A stretch of DNA of 64,000 bases from Chlorobium sp. (GTDB lineage Bacteria; Bacteroidota; Chlorobiia; Chlorobiales; Chlorobiaceae): positions 35,702-99,701 of the forward strand of contig SZXX01000025.1 in NCBI GenBank assembly GCA_005843825.1, read 5' to 3'. Positions 7,437 through 14,820 of this stretch are shown piece by piece. Each line of letters opens with the position of its first letter. Within the stretch, counting starts at the first letter, position 1. Position numbers and translations under genes: made by a program. The notes beneath the pieces were generated by a model. It worked only from the letters and a program-made list of their open reading frames with translations, ran no database searches and was not told where the DNA came from.

Positions 7437-8709
7437 TCCCGTTCACATCGTTATCGGGTATTCCAAACACCATCTCCACGACAGGGCTCTCTTTTCTTTT
7501 CCTTGCGTATTGATGTTGCTTGAAGGTGATCCCTTTCAGGCTCTTCTTGATGGCAAGGTCGATGCTCTTGTCATTCCAGCTGCCGATCTCCCTGATCGCT
7601 TACCCGCAAGCCTGGAAGTTGCTGCGTTGATAACCCAAACCATCATTCAATATGTGGATGCAAGCCATCCGCTTTACGATAAGAATGTGATTGTCGTCAA
7701 GAATGATCGAGCTGACCTCAAAGTGCTCTTTGCTCTGTTGGACATCCGCCAGACCTACGGAAAGGTCTATTTGACAGGCGCCGGAGCAGGGGGGCGTGAT
7801 TACCTGACGATTCGAGCGGATTCGCTCTTGCGCAATGCCGACGTCATTTTTTACGACGACCTCATCGACACAGGATTGCTGGACTTTTATACGGCGGAAA
7901 AGATATTTGTAGGAAAACGCAAAGGTCGCCACCATGCGGATCAGGATGCCATAAACCAGCAGCTTTACCATGCGGCCCTGAAGAAACAGGTGGTTGTCCG
8001 CCTCAAGGGTGGAGACCCGCTAATTTTCGGCAGGGGAGGAGAGGAAATGGCCTATCTGCAAGAACGCCATATTGATGTGGAAATTGTCGCAGGAGTTTCC
8101 GCAGTGCAGAGTGCGGCAGCCTCAGCCGGAATTCCTCTCACCCTGAGAGCGGTCAGTGGGGGAGTCACACTGCTCAGCGCCCACAATGCCCTCGCCGGAT
8201 CCACTGATCCCACTCTTGTATACTATATGTGTGCCAGTCGACTGAACGAACTCCAACGTACGCTCAAAGCGGAAGGAATCGATCCTCAAATACCGGTTGC
8301 CCTGGTCTACAAGGCCGGTTTTGTCGATGAATCTGTCACCTTGACCACTATCGACTCCATGCACCTGCAGGAGCAAGCCTCCCCATTGCTCGCCATTATC
8401 GGCAGGACAGCTTCCCTTTACAGAAGGCGTCCAAAAATCCTCTATACCGGCACTGAGCCATGCAGATGCCTTCTGCCGGGAAAGATAGTCTCCCTGATCT
8501 CCCTGAAAAACCAGGCGAACAGTTATAACGACATCGATCTCTCGCTCTTTTCAGGAATCGCATTCACAACCCCCGAACAGGTTGACTCTTTTCTTGAAAT
8601 ATTCGGCCAAATATCCTCCCGCCTCGTCCTCTACGCCTACGGCAAAGCAACAGCAGAAAAGCTCCGCGAAAAGGGCTACAACGCCACCACCCAAGAACTC
8701 ATGCCGTAA
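7420..8709 (+). CDS. cobA: Uroporphyrinogen-III C-methyltransferase with extra N- and C-terminal domains (HemC-like and HemD-like)
   Basis: About 429 residues from ATG 7420, chosen because it overlaps the previous gene by only 17 bases; the frame is open back to 7366. Residues ~114-345 are a SUMT domain: VYLTGAGAGGRDYLT, RLKGGDPLIFGRGGEEM and EIVAGVSAVQSAAASAGIPL. It makes precorrin-2 for siroheme. The first ~100 residues resemble part of porphobilinogen deaminase (IGYSKHHLHDRAL; LLDGKVDALVIPAADLP), and the last ~60 resemble the end of uroporphyrinogen-III synthase (FSGIAFTTPEQVDSFLEIFG; AYGKATAEKLREKGY). Both flanks look too short for full enzymes, so I infer remnants or regulatory domains. 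It ends the sulfur operon. Confidence 0.85.
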   Translation: MASNPDPVHIVIGYSKHHLHDRALFSFPCVLMLLEGDPFQALLDGKVDALVIPAADLPDRLPASLEVAALITQTIIQYVDASHPLYDKNVIVVKNDRADLKVLFALLDIRQTYGKVYLTGAGAGGRDYLTIRADSLLRNADVIFYDDLIDTGLLDFYTAEKIFVGKRKGRHHADQDAINQQLYHAALKKQVVVRLKGGDPLIFGRGGEEMAYLQERHIDVEIVAGVSAVQSAAASAGIPLTLRAVSGGVTLLSAHNALAGSTDPTLVYYMCASRLNELQRTLKAEGIDPQIPVALVYKAGFVDESVTLTTIDSMHLQEQASPLLAIIGRTASLYRRRPKILYTGTEPCRCLLPGKIVSLISLKNQANSYNDIDLSLFSGIAFTTPEQVDSFLEIFGQISSRLVLYAYGKATAEKLREKGYNATTQELMP

Positions 8710-8742
8710 CCCCTCTAAAAAAAAACACTAAACAACTCAGCA

Positions 8743-8766
8743 CTCGCTCCTCAGCACTCAGCACTA
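8743..8766. repeat. CTCAGCACT tandem-like repeat between cobA and yoeB
   Basis: Near-tandem copies of (C)TCAGCACT in a 60-base gap between convergent genes. The same word appears at 50418-50428 and inside nuoL, always together with the GGCAGTT heptamer family, so it is probably part of that repeat family. Confidence 0.5.
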
Positions 8767-8770
8767 TTTT

Positions 8771-9034
8771 TTATTCATAATGAGTCCAGAGGCGGATGAT
8801 TTTGACAATGCGCTCTCTCTCATAGACCTGATAGACTATACGATGTTGGATATTCAATCTTCTGGAGTAGGCACCCAAGAGATCACCGACAAGTTTCTCA
8901 TAAGGCGGGGGATTCGGGAAAGGATTGTTTTGCAGCATCTCAAGCAGTTCCAATGCCTTAGGCTTCAAACCGGCAGATGCAAGTTTTTTGGCATCCTTTT
9001 GAGCCTGCTTGGTGAAGACAAGCTGCCAAGTCAC
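8771..9034 (-). CDS. yoeB: Toxin of YoeB/Txe family (mRNA interferase)
   Basis: 87 residues from a GTG start. The sequence has the RelE/YoeB pattern: TWQLVFTKQAQKDAKKLASAG, PYEKLVGDLLGAYSRRLN, QHRIVYQV and the C-terminal RLWTHYE, which matches the family's conserved C-terminal His-Tyr. It should cleave mRNA at the ribosome. The start overlaps the yefM stop by GTGA, so the antitoxin is made first and the two are translationally coupled. Base composition does not differ visibly from the neighbours. Confidence 0.9.
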   Translation of the reverse strand: MTWQLVFTKQAQKDAKKLASAGLKPKALELLEMLQNNPFPNPPPYEKLVGDLLGAYSRRLNIQHRIVYQVYERERIVKIIRLWTHYE

Positions 9035-9279
9035 CAGTCAAGCTCTTGCGAACACTCAGAGATATCTTCCTTAAGCCCCTCTTGAATTGATTCGCGCATG
9101 CCCGGAAGGGAAACAAGATGTAATGTTTCTGAAATTGCATTCCAGTCACTTTCCGACAAAAGAACCGCATTGCCTCTTTTTCCTTTTATGACGACCGGTT
9201 TATGCGAACTGACTGTTTCATCAATAAGCTTGTAAAGCGTAGCCCGAGCTCCCGTTACAGTGATAGTAGTTGTAGTCAT
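9031..9279 (-). CDS. yefM: Antitoxin of Phd/YefM family
   Basis: 82 residues. The start at 9279 (MTTTTITVTGARATLYKLID) is chosen over an upstream in-frame ATG at 9339. It matches the family's N-terminus and is preceded by a purine-rich AAGGAAGG. Features are the DNA-binding Phd fold (TARATLYKLID; VVIKGKRGNAVLLSESDWNAI) and a C-terminal arm that would wrap YoeB (LPGMRESIQEGLKED). It neutralises YoeB and should repress its own promoter; a pair of CGTACG palindromes lies just upstream. Confidence 0.88.
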   Translation of the reverse strand: MTTTTITVTGARATLYKLIDETVSSHKPVVIKGKRGNAVLLSESDWNAISETLHLVSLPGMRESIQEGLKEDISECSQELDW

Positions 9280-9302
9280 AGCGTTTCCTTCCTTTTCCGT
9301 AA

Positions 9303-9320
9303 CGTACGTCTTTTCGTACG
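9303..9320. promoter_or_regulatory. Probable YefM operator: two CGTACG palindromes
   Basis: CGTACG-TCTTTT-CGTACG, 24-41 bp upstream of the yefM start. E. coli YefM recognises paired palindromes with a TGTACA core; the arrangement here is alike, with G/C in place of the outer T/A. Autoregulation is inferred. Confidence 0.5.
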
Positions 9321-9458
9321 CATAATCAAATCTCACCAAATCTATAGCATCCTTGTTGCATCAGGTTATACCCAGCAAAAACTATAAGTCGCATAAGCCC
9401 TCGCCCCATTCCCTCGCTTGAAAAGAAACAGAAAAGTTTGCATAGGAATAGTTTTCCC

Positions 9459-9487
9459 TTGAAATGTATATACAAATTGTGTAGACT
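9459..9487 (+). promoter_or_regulatory. Candidate promoter with embedded palindrome for the BrnA-type antitoxin
   Basis: TTGAAA at 9459-9464 and TAGACT at 9482-9487 are separated by 17 bases. The spacer contains the perfect palindrome TGTATATACA (9465-9474), well placed for autorepression. The rest of 9321-9550 shows no gene. Confidence 0.4.
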
Positions 9488-9550
9488 TTATAAATGTCTG
9501 GACATGGCGAGAAGAAAATCGCAGAATTATATCATTCAGGAGGGCACGAC

Positions 9551-9910
9551 ATGGAGAGGAAAGGGCGTATCGTCTCATACACGGATAAGGAATTACGCGA
9601 AATGCGGGAACGCGGCGAGAGCAAAAGCGACTGGGCGAAAGCTGCAGCAATGACCTATGAGGAGATTGAAGCGGCCATAGCTTCCGATCCAGACGAAGCG
9701 GGCATGGTGATTGATTGGTCGACAGCCTCGGCAGAATTACCGAAGCCGAAGGCAGTCCTCAACATGCGCGTCGACCATGATGTTCTGGAATTTTTCCGTA
9801 ATGAGGGCAAAGGCTATCAGACAAAAATCAACGCTGTCTTGCGCTCGTATGTCGATCAACGAATGCACCACGAGCTGAAAGCCAAATCTAGGGCATCCAA
9901 ATTACAGTAG
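9551..9910 (+). CDS. brnA: BrnA-family antitoxin, without a neighbouring BrnT
   Basis: 119 residues. ATG 9551 is favoured by AGGAGG at 9538-9543; the frame is open back to 9494. It matches the BrnA pattern: IVSYTDKELREMRERGESKSDW, MTYEEIEAAIASDPDEAGM, IDWSTASAELPKPK and a C-terminal ribbon-helix-helix with NMRVDHDVLEFF and GKGYQTKINAVLRSYV. BrnA normally binds and represses the toxin BrnT encoded just upstream. No BrnT reading frame is present here: the 210 bases upstream are noncoding, and the next gene upstream is yefM on the other strand. It is therefore an orphan, possibly a toxin-loss relic still acting as a DNA-binding protein. Confidence 0.82.
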   Translation: MERKGRIVSYTDKELREMRERGESKSDWAKAAAMTYEEIEAAIASDPDEAGMVIDWSTASAELPKPKAVLNMRVDHDVLEFFRNEGKGYQTKINAVLRSYVDQRMHHELKAKSRASKLQ

Positions 9911-9929
9911 GTCAGAACCTGCGAGCGCT

Positions 9930-9967
9930 ATAAGTCCTATAGGCCATATGGGTCCTATAGGACTTAT
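9930..9967. repeat. CCTATA-type repeat forming a perfect 14-bp inverted repeat between convergent genes
   Basis: ATAAGTCCTATAGG-N10-CCTATAGGACTTAT. It lies between the ends of brnA (+) and cysA (-) and can form a strong hairpin on either strand, so it may end transcription from both sides. The words belong to the dispersed CCTATAAGT family also seen at 25740, 33989, 50449, 54891 and 59639. Confidence 0.75.
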
Positions 9968-9981
9968 TCTTTCTTCAACCC

Positions 9982-11055
9982 CTAAATCTCGTAATCCCCG
10001 GTAAACACCCTGACCCGATTAATGGCAACAAAAACCTGCACACCTTTGGCAAGCTGAAGATTGTTGAAGAGCTCTCTCGGAACTTCCGCTTCAATGGGGC
10101 ACTCAATCCCTTGGCACTCTATGTTCAGCCCGATCTGTCCACCCTGAAGACGTACCTCCCGGATAGTTCCTTCAAGGTCGTTGTTGTTACTGCGTATTCT
10201 GCTTATACCGATTTCATGAGGTCGTACAAAGGTCTGACTTGTTTTTTCTTCGACGTTTTTTAAATCATCCGGGGCATCGACAGTGTGAGCTCCCAGGCTT
10301 ACCTTTCCGTTGTGGATACGCCCATGGAAGACGTTGACATTTCCCAGAAAGTTGTAGACAAAGGCATTTGCAGGGTGATCATACACCTCCTGCGGGGTTC
10401 CCTGTTGTTCAATCCGGCCTTTGTTGATCACTACAATTTTATCAGCAAGTTCGAGAGCCTCTTCCTGGTCGTGGGTAACAAAAATACTGGTCACGTGGAT
10501 TTCATCGTGCAGTTTCCTGAGCCAGCGACGCAGCTCCTGTCGCACCTTGGCATCCAGTGCTGAAAAAGGCTCATCAAGGAGCAGTACTCTTGGATTTACA
10601 GCTAAAGCTCTTGCCAACGCAACACGCTGACGCTGTCCGCCTGAAAGCTGTGACGGAAAGCGGTCCAGCGCCCAATCCATTTGAACCAGTGTCAAAAGAT
10701 GTTCCACCCGTTCACGAATTTCTTTGCGTGCAGGGCGTTCCTTAAAAGGGAGAACTTTAAGACCGAATGCTACATTTTCAAAAACCGTAAGACGCCGGAA
10801 CAGTGCATAATGCTGAAAAACAAAACCAACATTTTTTTCCCTTGGAGGAAGGTTTGTGGTATCCTTGTTTTCCAGAATTATCTTTCCCGAATCGGCCAGC
10901 TCCAAACCGGCAATAATGCGCAACAGAGTGGTCTTTCCGCATCCCGAAGGACCCAGAAGAGCAATCAGATCTCCTGAGGGAATATTCAGGCTGAGATTGT
11001 CAATCGCCTTGTAGTCGCCAAATGTTTTGTTGATGTTCTGCAGTTCGATACCCAT
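9982..11055 (-). CDS. cysA: Sulfate/thiosulfate ABC transporter, ATP-binding protein
   Basis: 357 residues. The nucleotide-binding domain shows Walker [10 protein letters not shown], the Q-loop [14 protein letters not shown], signature LSGGQRQR, Walker [13 protein letters not shown] and the H-loop [16 protein letters not shown]-terminal TOBE-like region follows ([11 protein letters not shown]..., [13 protein letters not shown]). [16 protein letters not shown] is typical of CysA. It energises uptake of sulfate through CysT/CysW. It is the last gene of the sbp-cysT-cysW-cysA operon, eight bases after cysW, and its expression should follow the attenuator and palindromic operator at the operon's head. 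Confidence 0.94.
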   Translation of the reverse strand: MGIELQNINKTFGDYKAIDNLSLNIPSGDLIALLGPSGCGKTTLLRIIAGLELADSGKIILENKDTTNLPPREKNVGFVFQHYALFRRLTVFENVAFGLKVLPFKERPARKEIRERVEHLLTLVQMDWALDRFPSQLSGGQRQRVALARALAVNPRVLLLDEPFSALDAKVRQELRRWLRKLHDEIHVTSIFVTHDQEEALELADKIVVINKGRIEQQGTPQEVYDHPANAFVYNFLGNVNVFHGRIHNGKVSLGAHTVDAPDDLKNVEEKTSQTFVRPHEIGISRIRSNNNDLEGTIREVRLQGGQIGLNIECQGIECPIEAEVPRELFNNLQLAKGVQVFVAINRVRVFTGDYEI

Positions 11056-11063
11056 GTCAGATC

Positions 11064-11933
11064 CTAAAGATGAAAGCTGTTTTTCTGAAAGTGTTTTTCC
11101 ATGCCACTCTTGATAACTACCGTAAGCAGAGCCAGAAAGACAAGAAGTGATGCAACGGCAAAGGATGCCGTAAAATTATATTCGCTGTAAAGAATTTCAA
11201 CATGCAGAGGAATCGTGTTGGTCTGGCCTCGGATATGACCCGAAACTACAGAAACAGCGCCAAACTCTCCAATGGAACGAGCTCCGCAAAGGATCATTCC
11301 ATATAAGAGTCCCCATCTGATGTTTGGAAGGGTGATTTTTGAGAAAATCTGCCATCCTTTGGCGCCTAGAGTCAAAGCAGCTTCCTCTTCATCTCTTCCC
11401 TGTGCTTCCATCAAAGGGATCAGTTCACGGGCAATAAATGGAAAGGTTACAAAGATAGTGGCGATGATGATACCGGGGGTAGAAAAAATAATTTTGATAC
11501 CATGTTCCCCAAGCCATGAACCAAAAGGTGTACGGCTGCCGACAAGGAGTACAAAGATGAGTCCGGCAATAACCGGTGAGACTGCAAAAGGGAGGTCTAG
11601 CAGGCTCTTGAGAGTACTCTTTCCCCGGAAGTTGAATTTCGTGATTGCCCATGCCGCTGTAACGCCGAAAACAGCATTTACCGGCACAACAATAGCGACC
11701 GTGAGAAGCGTTAGCTTTACCGCTTCGATCGCGTATGGTTCCCGGATTGCTTCAAGATAGAAGCTCCATCCTTTCCCGAAAGCCTGTGAAAAAACGAGGC
11801 CAAGCGGAAGAAAGATGAACCCGATAAAAAAAAGATAGGTGAGACCGATCAGTAAAATTTGAATTGATCGAGGATCCGAAATCCTTTTCTTTACAACAGG
11901 TGGGTGATCCTGTGAAATTTCTGGTTCTGGCAT
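11064..11933 (-). CDS. cysW: Sulfate ABC transporter permease CysW
   Basis: 289 residues with six or so hydrophobic segments typical of a binding-protein-dependent permease, and the EAA loop [45 protein letters not shown] is a strong CysW motif. It forms the inner-membrane channel with CysT. The first ~35 residues ([17 protein letters not shown]) are a cytoplasmic extension. It begins four bases after the cysT stop. Confidence 0.93.
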   Translation of the reverse strand: MPEPEISQDHPPVVKKRISDPRSIQILLIGLTYLFFIGFIFLPLGLVFSQAFGKGWSFYLEAIREPYAIEAVKLTLLTVAIVVPVNAVFGVTAAWAITKFNFRGKSTLKSLLDLPFAVSPVIAGLIFVLLVGSRTPFGSWLGEHGIKIIFSTPGIIIATIFVTFPFIARELIPLMEAQGRDEEEAALTLGAKGWQIFSKITLPNIRWGLLYGMILCGARSIGEFGAVSVVSGHIRGQTNTIPLHVEILYSEYNFTASFAVASLLVFLALLTVVIKSGMEKHFQKNSFHL

Positions 11934-11936
11934 AGC

Positions 11937-12773
11937 TTATGAACGATATTCTTTCTGTTGCCACTCCTGCACTGCATTCAGCAGCAGAAGCATTGAAAAG
12001 GAGATGCAGAGAAGCACAAGCGCAACCGCCGATGCCCCGGCATAGTCAAACTGATCAAGCTTTGACATGATCATCAATGGGGCAATCTCAGTTTTCATCG
12101 GCAGATTACCTGCGATGAAGATCACAGATCCGTACTCCCCAATGCCACGAGCAAAAGCAAGCGTGACTCCGGTAAGCAAAGCAGGAAAAAGATGAGGCAG
12201 CAGAATTTTCGTGAAGGTCTGCCAGCGTGTTGCTCCAAGGCAATGTGCGGCTTCCTCAATTTCCTGTTCCATCTCTTCAAGTACAGGCTGAATTGTCCGG
12301 ACAACAAACGGAAACCCGATAAATATAAGTGCGATAATAATTCCTGTCGGAGTATTGATAATTTGCAGGTTCAATGGTGCAAGCAGCTGTCCTAGCCAAC
12401 CTATCGGAGAATAGAGAGTTGCAAAACAGATACCGGCAACTGCAGTCGGCAGTGCAAATGGAAGATCGACAAGGGCATCAAGAAATTGTTTACCTGGAAA
12501 ACGGTAACGTACGAGTACCCATGCGGTCAGAAGGCCGGCAAAGGCATCGAAAAGTGCAGCAAAAAAAGCAGTGGAAAAACTCAGTTTGTAGGACGCAAGA
12601 ACACGAGGGGCAGTTACAGAATGCACAAAAGGCTCCCATCCCATTGGAATGGTATTGAAGAATACCATGCTCAGTGGCACAATGACAATTGCTGAAAGGT
12701 AGAATACTGTGTATCCCATCGACAGTCCGAAGCCGGGCAGAATGTTGCGTCTTTTTCTCTGAAACAATGCCAT
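11937..12773 (-). CDS. cysT: Sulfate ABC transporter permease CysT (CysU)
   Basis: 278 residues. Multiple transmembrane segments start with LPGFGLSMGYTVFYLSAIVI, the usual CysT opening. It contains DLPFALPTAVAGICFATLY, the EAA loop EEMEQEIEEAAHCLGATRWQ and ARGIGEYGSVIFIAGNLPM, which are diagnostic for CysT. It pairs with CysW. A strong hairpin in the 100-base gap after sbp may set its expression below that of the binding protein. Confidence 0.93.
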   Translation of the reverse strand: MALFQRKRRNILPGFGLSMGYTVFYLSAIVIVPLSMVFFNTIPMGWEPFVHSVTAPRVLASYKLSFSTAFFAALFDAFAGLLTAWVLVRYRFPGKQFLDALVDLPFALPTAVAGICFATLYSPIGWLGQLLAPLNLQIINTPTGIIIALIFIGFPFVVRTIQPVLEEMEQEIEEAAHCLGATRWQTFTKILLPHLFPALLTGVTLAFARGIGEYGSVIFIAGNLPMKTEIAPLMIMSKLDQFDYAGASAVALVLLCISFSMLLLLNAVQEWQQKEYRS

Positions 12774-12801
12774 TTATTATGTTGTTAGTGCGAACTGCAA
12801 A

Positions 12802-12835
12802 GGAAAACAGGATAGGAGGTATTATCCTGTTTTCC
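12802..12835 (-). promoter_or_regulatory. Strong intercistronic hairpin between sbp and cysT
   Basis: GGAAAACAGGATA-N8-TATCCTGTTTTCC, a perfect 13-bp stem. It follows the sbp stop (12874) and precedes the cysT start (12773). With only TTTGC after the stem it is not a classic terminator. It may stabilise the sbp message end or allow partial read-through, giving an excess of binding protein over permease as in other ABC operons. Confidence 0.6.
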
Positions 12836-12873
12836 AAAATATTCGTTAGCAGTTCAGTGGTAAAGACCCAGCA

Positions 12874-13890
12874 TCAGGGAGTATAGATCTGATCGAAAAC
12901 GCCGCCGTCGTTAAAATGGGTTTTCTGTGCAGTGCGCCAGTTACCAAATACTTCACCAAGAGTAAAGAGCTTGATTTTTGGGAAGTTTGCAGCATATTTT
13001 TTCAATGCAGCAGGGTTGCGTGGACGGTAAAAGTTCTGCGCAATGATATCCTGAGCCTGTGGTGTGTAGAGGAAGTTCAGGTAAGCTTCTGCAAGTTTCC
13101 GTGTACCATGCTTCTCGACATTTTTATCCACAACTGCAACAGGCGGTTCAGCCAGAATACTTACAGAAGGAGAGACGATTTCATACTTGTCAGAACCGAA
13201 CTCTTTAAGAATCAGGTGAGCTTCATTTTCCCATGCAATAAGCACATCGCCGAGTCCGCGCTGAGCAAAGCTGAGTGTTGAGCCACGGGCACCGGTATCA
13301 AGCACAGGAACATTCTTGTACAATGCCTTGACAAAAGTTTTTGCCTGTTCAGCAGAACCGGTCTGCTTTTGCTTGTAACCCCATGCCGCCAGGTAGTTCC
13401 AGCGTGCCCCCCCTGATGTTTTAGGGTTTGGTGTAATGACTGACAAACCTGGCTTTACAAGATCATCCCAGTTTTTGATCTGCTTTGGATTTCCCTTTCT
13501 GACAACAAAGACGATAGTCGAGGTGTATGGTGTGCTGTTGTTTGCCAGTTTTTTCTGCCAGTTGATATCGAGAAGTTTGCTGTCGGCGATCGCATCGATA
13601 TCATAGGCAAGAGCCAGTGTTACTACATCTGCTTCGAGTCCGTCAATGACTGCACGAGCCTGCTTTCCTGATCCACCGTGTGACTGGTTGATCACGACGG
13701 TCTGACCGCTTTTCTTTTGCCAGTACTGTGTAAATGCAATGTTTTCGCTCTGATAGAGTTCCCTCGTAGGGTCATAGGAAACGTTAAGAAGTGTTGCGTT
13801 TCCTGCAGCCTCAGCAAATGTGCCCGGTATGCCCGATGCCAGGATTAATGTTGCCGCAAAAGTAAGTTTTTTTATTCCTTGAAGATTCAT
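12874..13890 (-). CDS. sbp: Sulfate-binding periplasmic protein
   Basis: 338 residues with a Sec signal peptide ([21 protein letters not shown]). Family motifs are [14 protein letters not shown] at the mature N-terminus, [43 protein letters not shown] (the oxyanion-binding region), [25 protein letters not shown] and [10 protein letters not shown]. These are conserved in Sbp/CysP. It binds sulfate or thiosulfate in the periplasm. A good GGAGAAG lies before the ATG. It is the first structural gene after the leader peptide and attenuator at 13947-14107, so it is placed to be controlled by cysteine supply. Confidence 0.94.
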   Translation of the reverse strand: MNLQGIKKLTFAATLILASGIPGTFAEAAGNATLLNVSYDPTRELYQSENIAFTQYWQKKSGQTVVINQSHGGSGKQARAVIDGLEADVVTLALAYDIDAIADSKLLDINWQKKLANNSTPYTSTIVFVVRKGNPKQIKNWDDLVKPGLSVITPNPKTSGGARWNYLAAWGYKQKQTGSAEQAKTFVKALYKNVPVLDTGARGSTLSFAQRGLGDVLIAWENEAHLILKEFGSDKYEIVSPSVSILAEPPVAVVDKNVEKHGTRKLAEAYLNFLYTPQAQDIIAQNFYRPRNPAALKKYAANFPKIKLFTLGEVFGNWRTAQKTHFNDGGVFDQIYTP

Positions 13891-13946
13891 GCTCTTCTCC
13901 TTGTAATTTGAAGTTTGTTGAAAAAATATTGAGGAAAAATAAAGGC

Positions 13947-13985
13947 AAAAAAAAAAGCCGGTTCACTGTATCGTCAGGAACCGGC
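13947..13985 (-). terminator. Intrinsic terminator (attenuator) in the sbp leader
   Basis: On the minus strand GCCGGTTC (13985-13978), a 13-base loop, GAACCGGC (13964-13957), then ten Ts (13956-13947). It lies after the leader peptide stop and 57 bases before the sbp start. The strand AAAATCCGG at 14030-14022, inside the last leader codons, can pair instead with the CCGGTT of the 5' arm and would prevent the terminator forming. Confidence 0.82.
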
Positions 13986-14011
13986 CGTGGCAAAAGTGCA
14001 CTGGTACACCA

Positions 14012-14107
14012 TCAACACGAACCGGATTTTCCTATGGCTGCATACTCCATTATTTGACAGCAGCAAGAGCAACGGCAACGCTCTGTTCTTTCAGTTATAG
14101 TGTCCAT
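14012..14107 (-). CDS. Cys-rich leader peptide of the sulfate transporter operon
   Basis: A 31-codon frame, ATG at 14107-14105 and TGA at 14014-14012. The peptide runs MDTITERTERCRCSCCCQ (residues 1-18) and ends GSC-stop. Cys codons are at positions 11, 13, 15, 16, 17 and 31: five Cys in seven residues, in a sequence that otherwise has no reason to be Cys-rich. It sits downstream of the shared sulfur palindrome and promoter and upstream of an intrinsic terminator and sbp. That is the standard order for transcription attenuation by ribosome stalling, here with Cys-tRNA as the likely signal. There is no clear Shine-Dalgarno. Too short for routine gene callers. Translation is inferred, not shown. 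Confidence 0.72.
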   Translation of the reverse strand: MDTITERTERCRCSCCCQIMEYAAIGKSGSC

Positions 14108-14132
14108 AGTCTTAATGTTTGATTCACGATTG

Positions 14133-14164
14133 TTAATAAAACCCAATCTTTTCAACCTCTCCAA
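14133..14164 (-). promoter_or_regulatory. Promoter-like segment of the sulfate transporter operon
   Basis: On the minus strand TTGGAGA (14164-14158) and GGTTTTATTAA (14143-14133) lie at the same distances from the palindrome as in the sulfate reduction operon (2150-2181). The shared blocks are the ground for calling a promoter; the sigma-70 match is weak. Confidence 0.45.
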
Positions 14165-14168
14165 GCAT

Positions 14169-14197
14169 ATACCATAAAAATACCATAAATATGGTAT
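14169..14197. promoter_or_regulatory. Sulfur palindrome, second copy, with an extra half-site
   Basis: 14180-14197 is the same 18-bp palindrome as 2117-2134 (here ATACCATA-AA-TATGGTAT on the plus strand). A third half-site ATACCATA lies at 14169-14176, three bases away on the promoter side. It is 73 bp upstream of the leader peptide start. Confidence 0.7.
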
Positions 14198-14318
14198 GCC
14201 TCTTCACAGGGCGCGAGTGCTGAGTTTTGAGTTCTGAGAAGAGATTTTGGTAGTATGAGAGTGCCGATTACAATCGGTAGAAAGGAGAGAATGCAAAAGA
14301 GTCTTAAACGCCGTGATA

Positions 14319-14525
14319 CTATAATTCGGTTTCAGTAATACCTGCTACGTTCATAAAATGACGAAGAAGTCCAAGTTTTAAATCCTTGTTTCCGTGCATA
14401 GGAACGGATATTCTGACAGGGTTGCCAGGTTTCATGTAAATATGGTGACTGCCACTTGTCCGTACCAAAAACCAGCCCTTATTTTCGAGCAGCTTGGCAA
14501 AACGTTTTCCTGAAATAGATTTCAC
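14319..14525 (-). CDS. hicA: HicA-family toxin (mRNA interferase)
   Basis: 68 residues from a GTG start overlapping the hicB stop as GTGA. The sequence shows the HicA/YcfA dsRBD-like fold: SGKRFAKLLENKGWFLVRTSGSHHIY with the catalytic His in GSHH, then ISVPMHGNKDLKLGLLRHFM, a pattern shared across the family. It cleaves mRNA when free of HicB. Gene order is antitoxin first, the reverse of E. coli hicAB. Confidence 0.88.
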   Translation of the reverse strand: MKSISGKRFAKLLENKGWFLVRTSGSHHIYMKPGNPVRISVPMHGNKDLKLGLLRHFMNVAGITETEL

Positions 14526-14725
14526 AGAACAAGTTCTGAAATCCTGTCATTTTCGGAGATCTCAATGTTTTCAAGATCCACAGATAGGCAGGCTTCAGCA
14601 GCATCGTGCAGGTTTGTCAGCAGTTCTTCCATAGTGTCACCTTGGGTAGCACACCCTAGAATTGCTGGAATTTCTGCCCAAAAGCCACCCTCTTCTGCTT
14701 GATGTATAATAACTTTCAGTTTCAT
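14522..14725 (-). CDS. hicB: HicB-family antitoxin, short form
   Basis: 67 residues from ATG 14725 (MKLKVIIHQAEEGGFWAEIP). The longer open frame to 14773 is not needed, since the family begins at this strand. ILGCATQGDTMEELLTNLHDAAEACL is the conserved HicB RNase-H-like fold. It lacks the C-terminal DNA-binding domain of larger HicB proteins and ends with NDRISELVL, so autorepression may need HicA or another factor. Coupled to hicA by a four-base overlap. Confidence 0.87.
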   Translation of the reverse strand: MKLKVIIHQAEEGGFWAEIPAILGCATQGDTMEELLTNLHDAAEACLSVDLENIEISENDRISELVL

Positions 14726-14820
14726 TGTAATGTCCTGATGGTTCTGGTGAGATCCTTTTTTTTTAATCAACATACGGACCTTGCTTTTATTCTACAATTA
14801 AAATGCATCACCAACAAGTA

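Noticed and set aside
9381..9550. A degraded brnT upstream of brnA
   Set aside because: Too short and no BrnT motif can be read in any frame.
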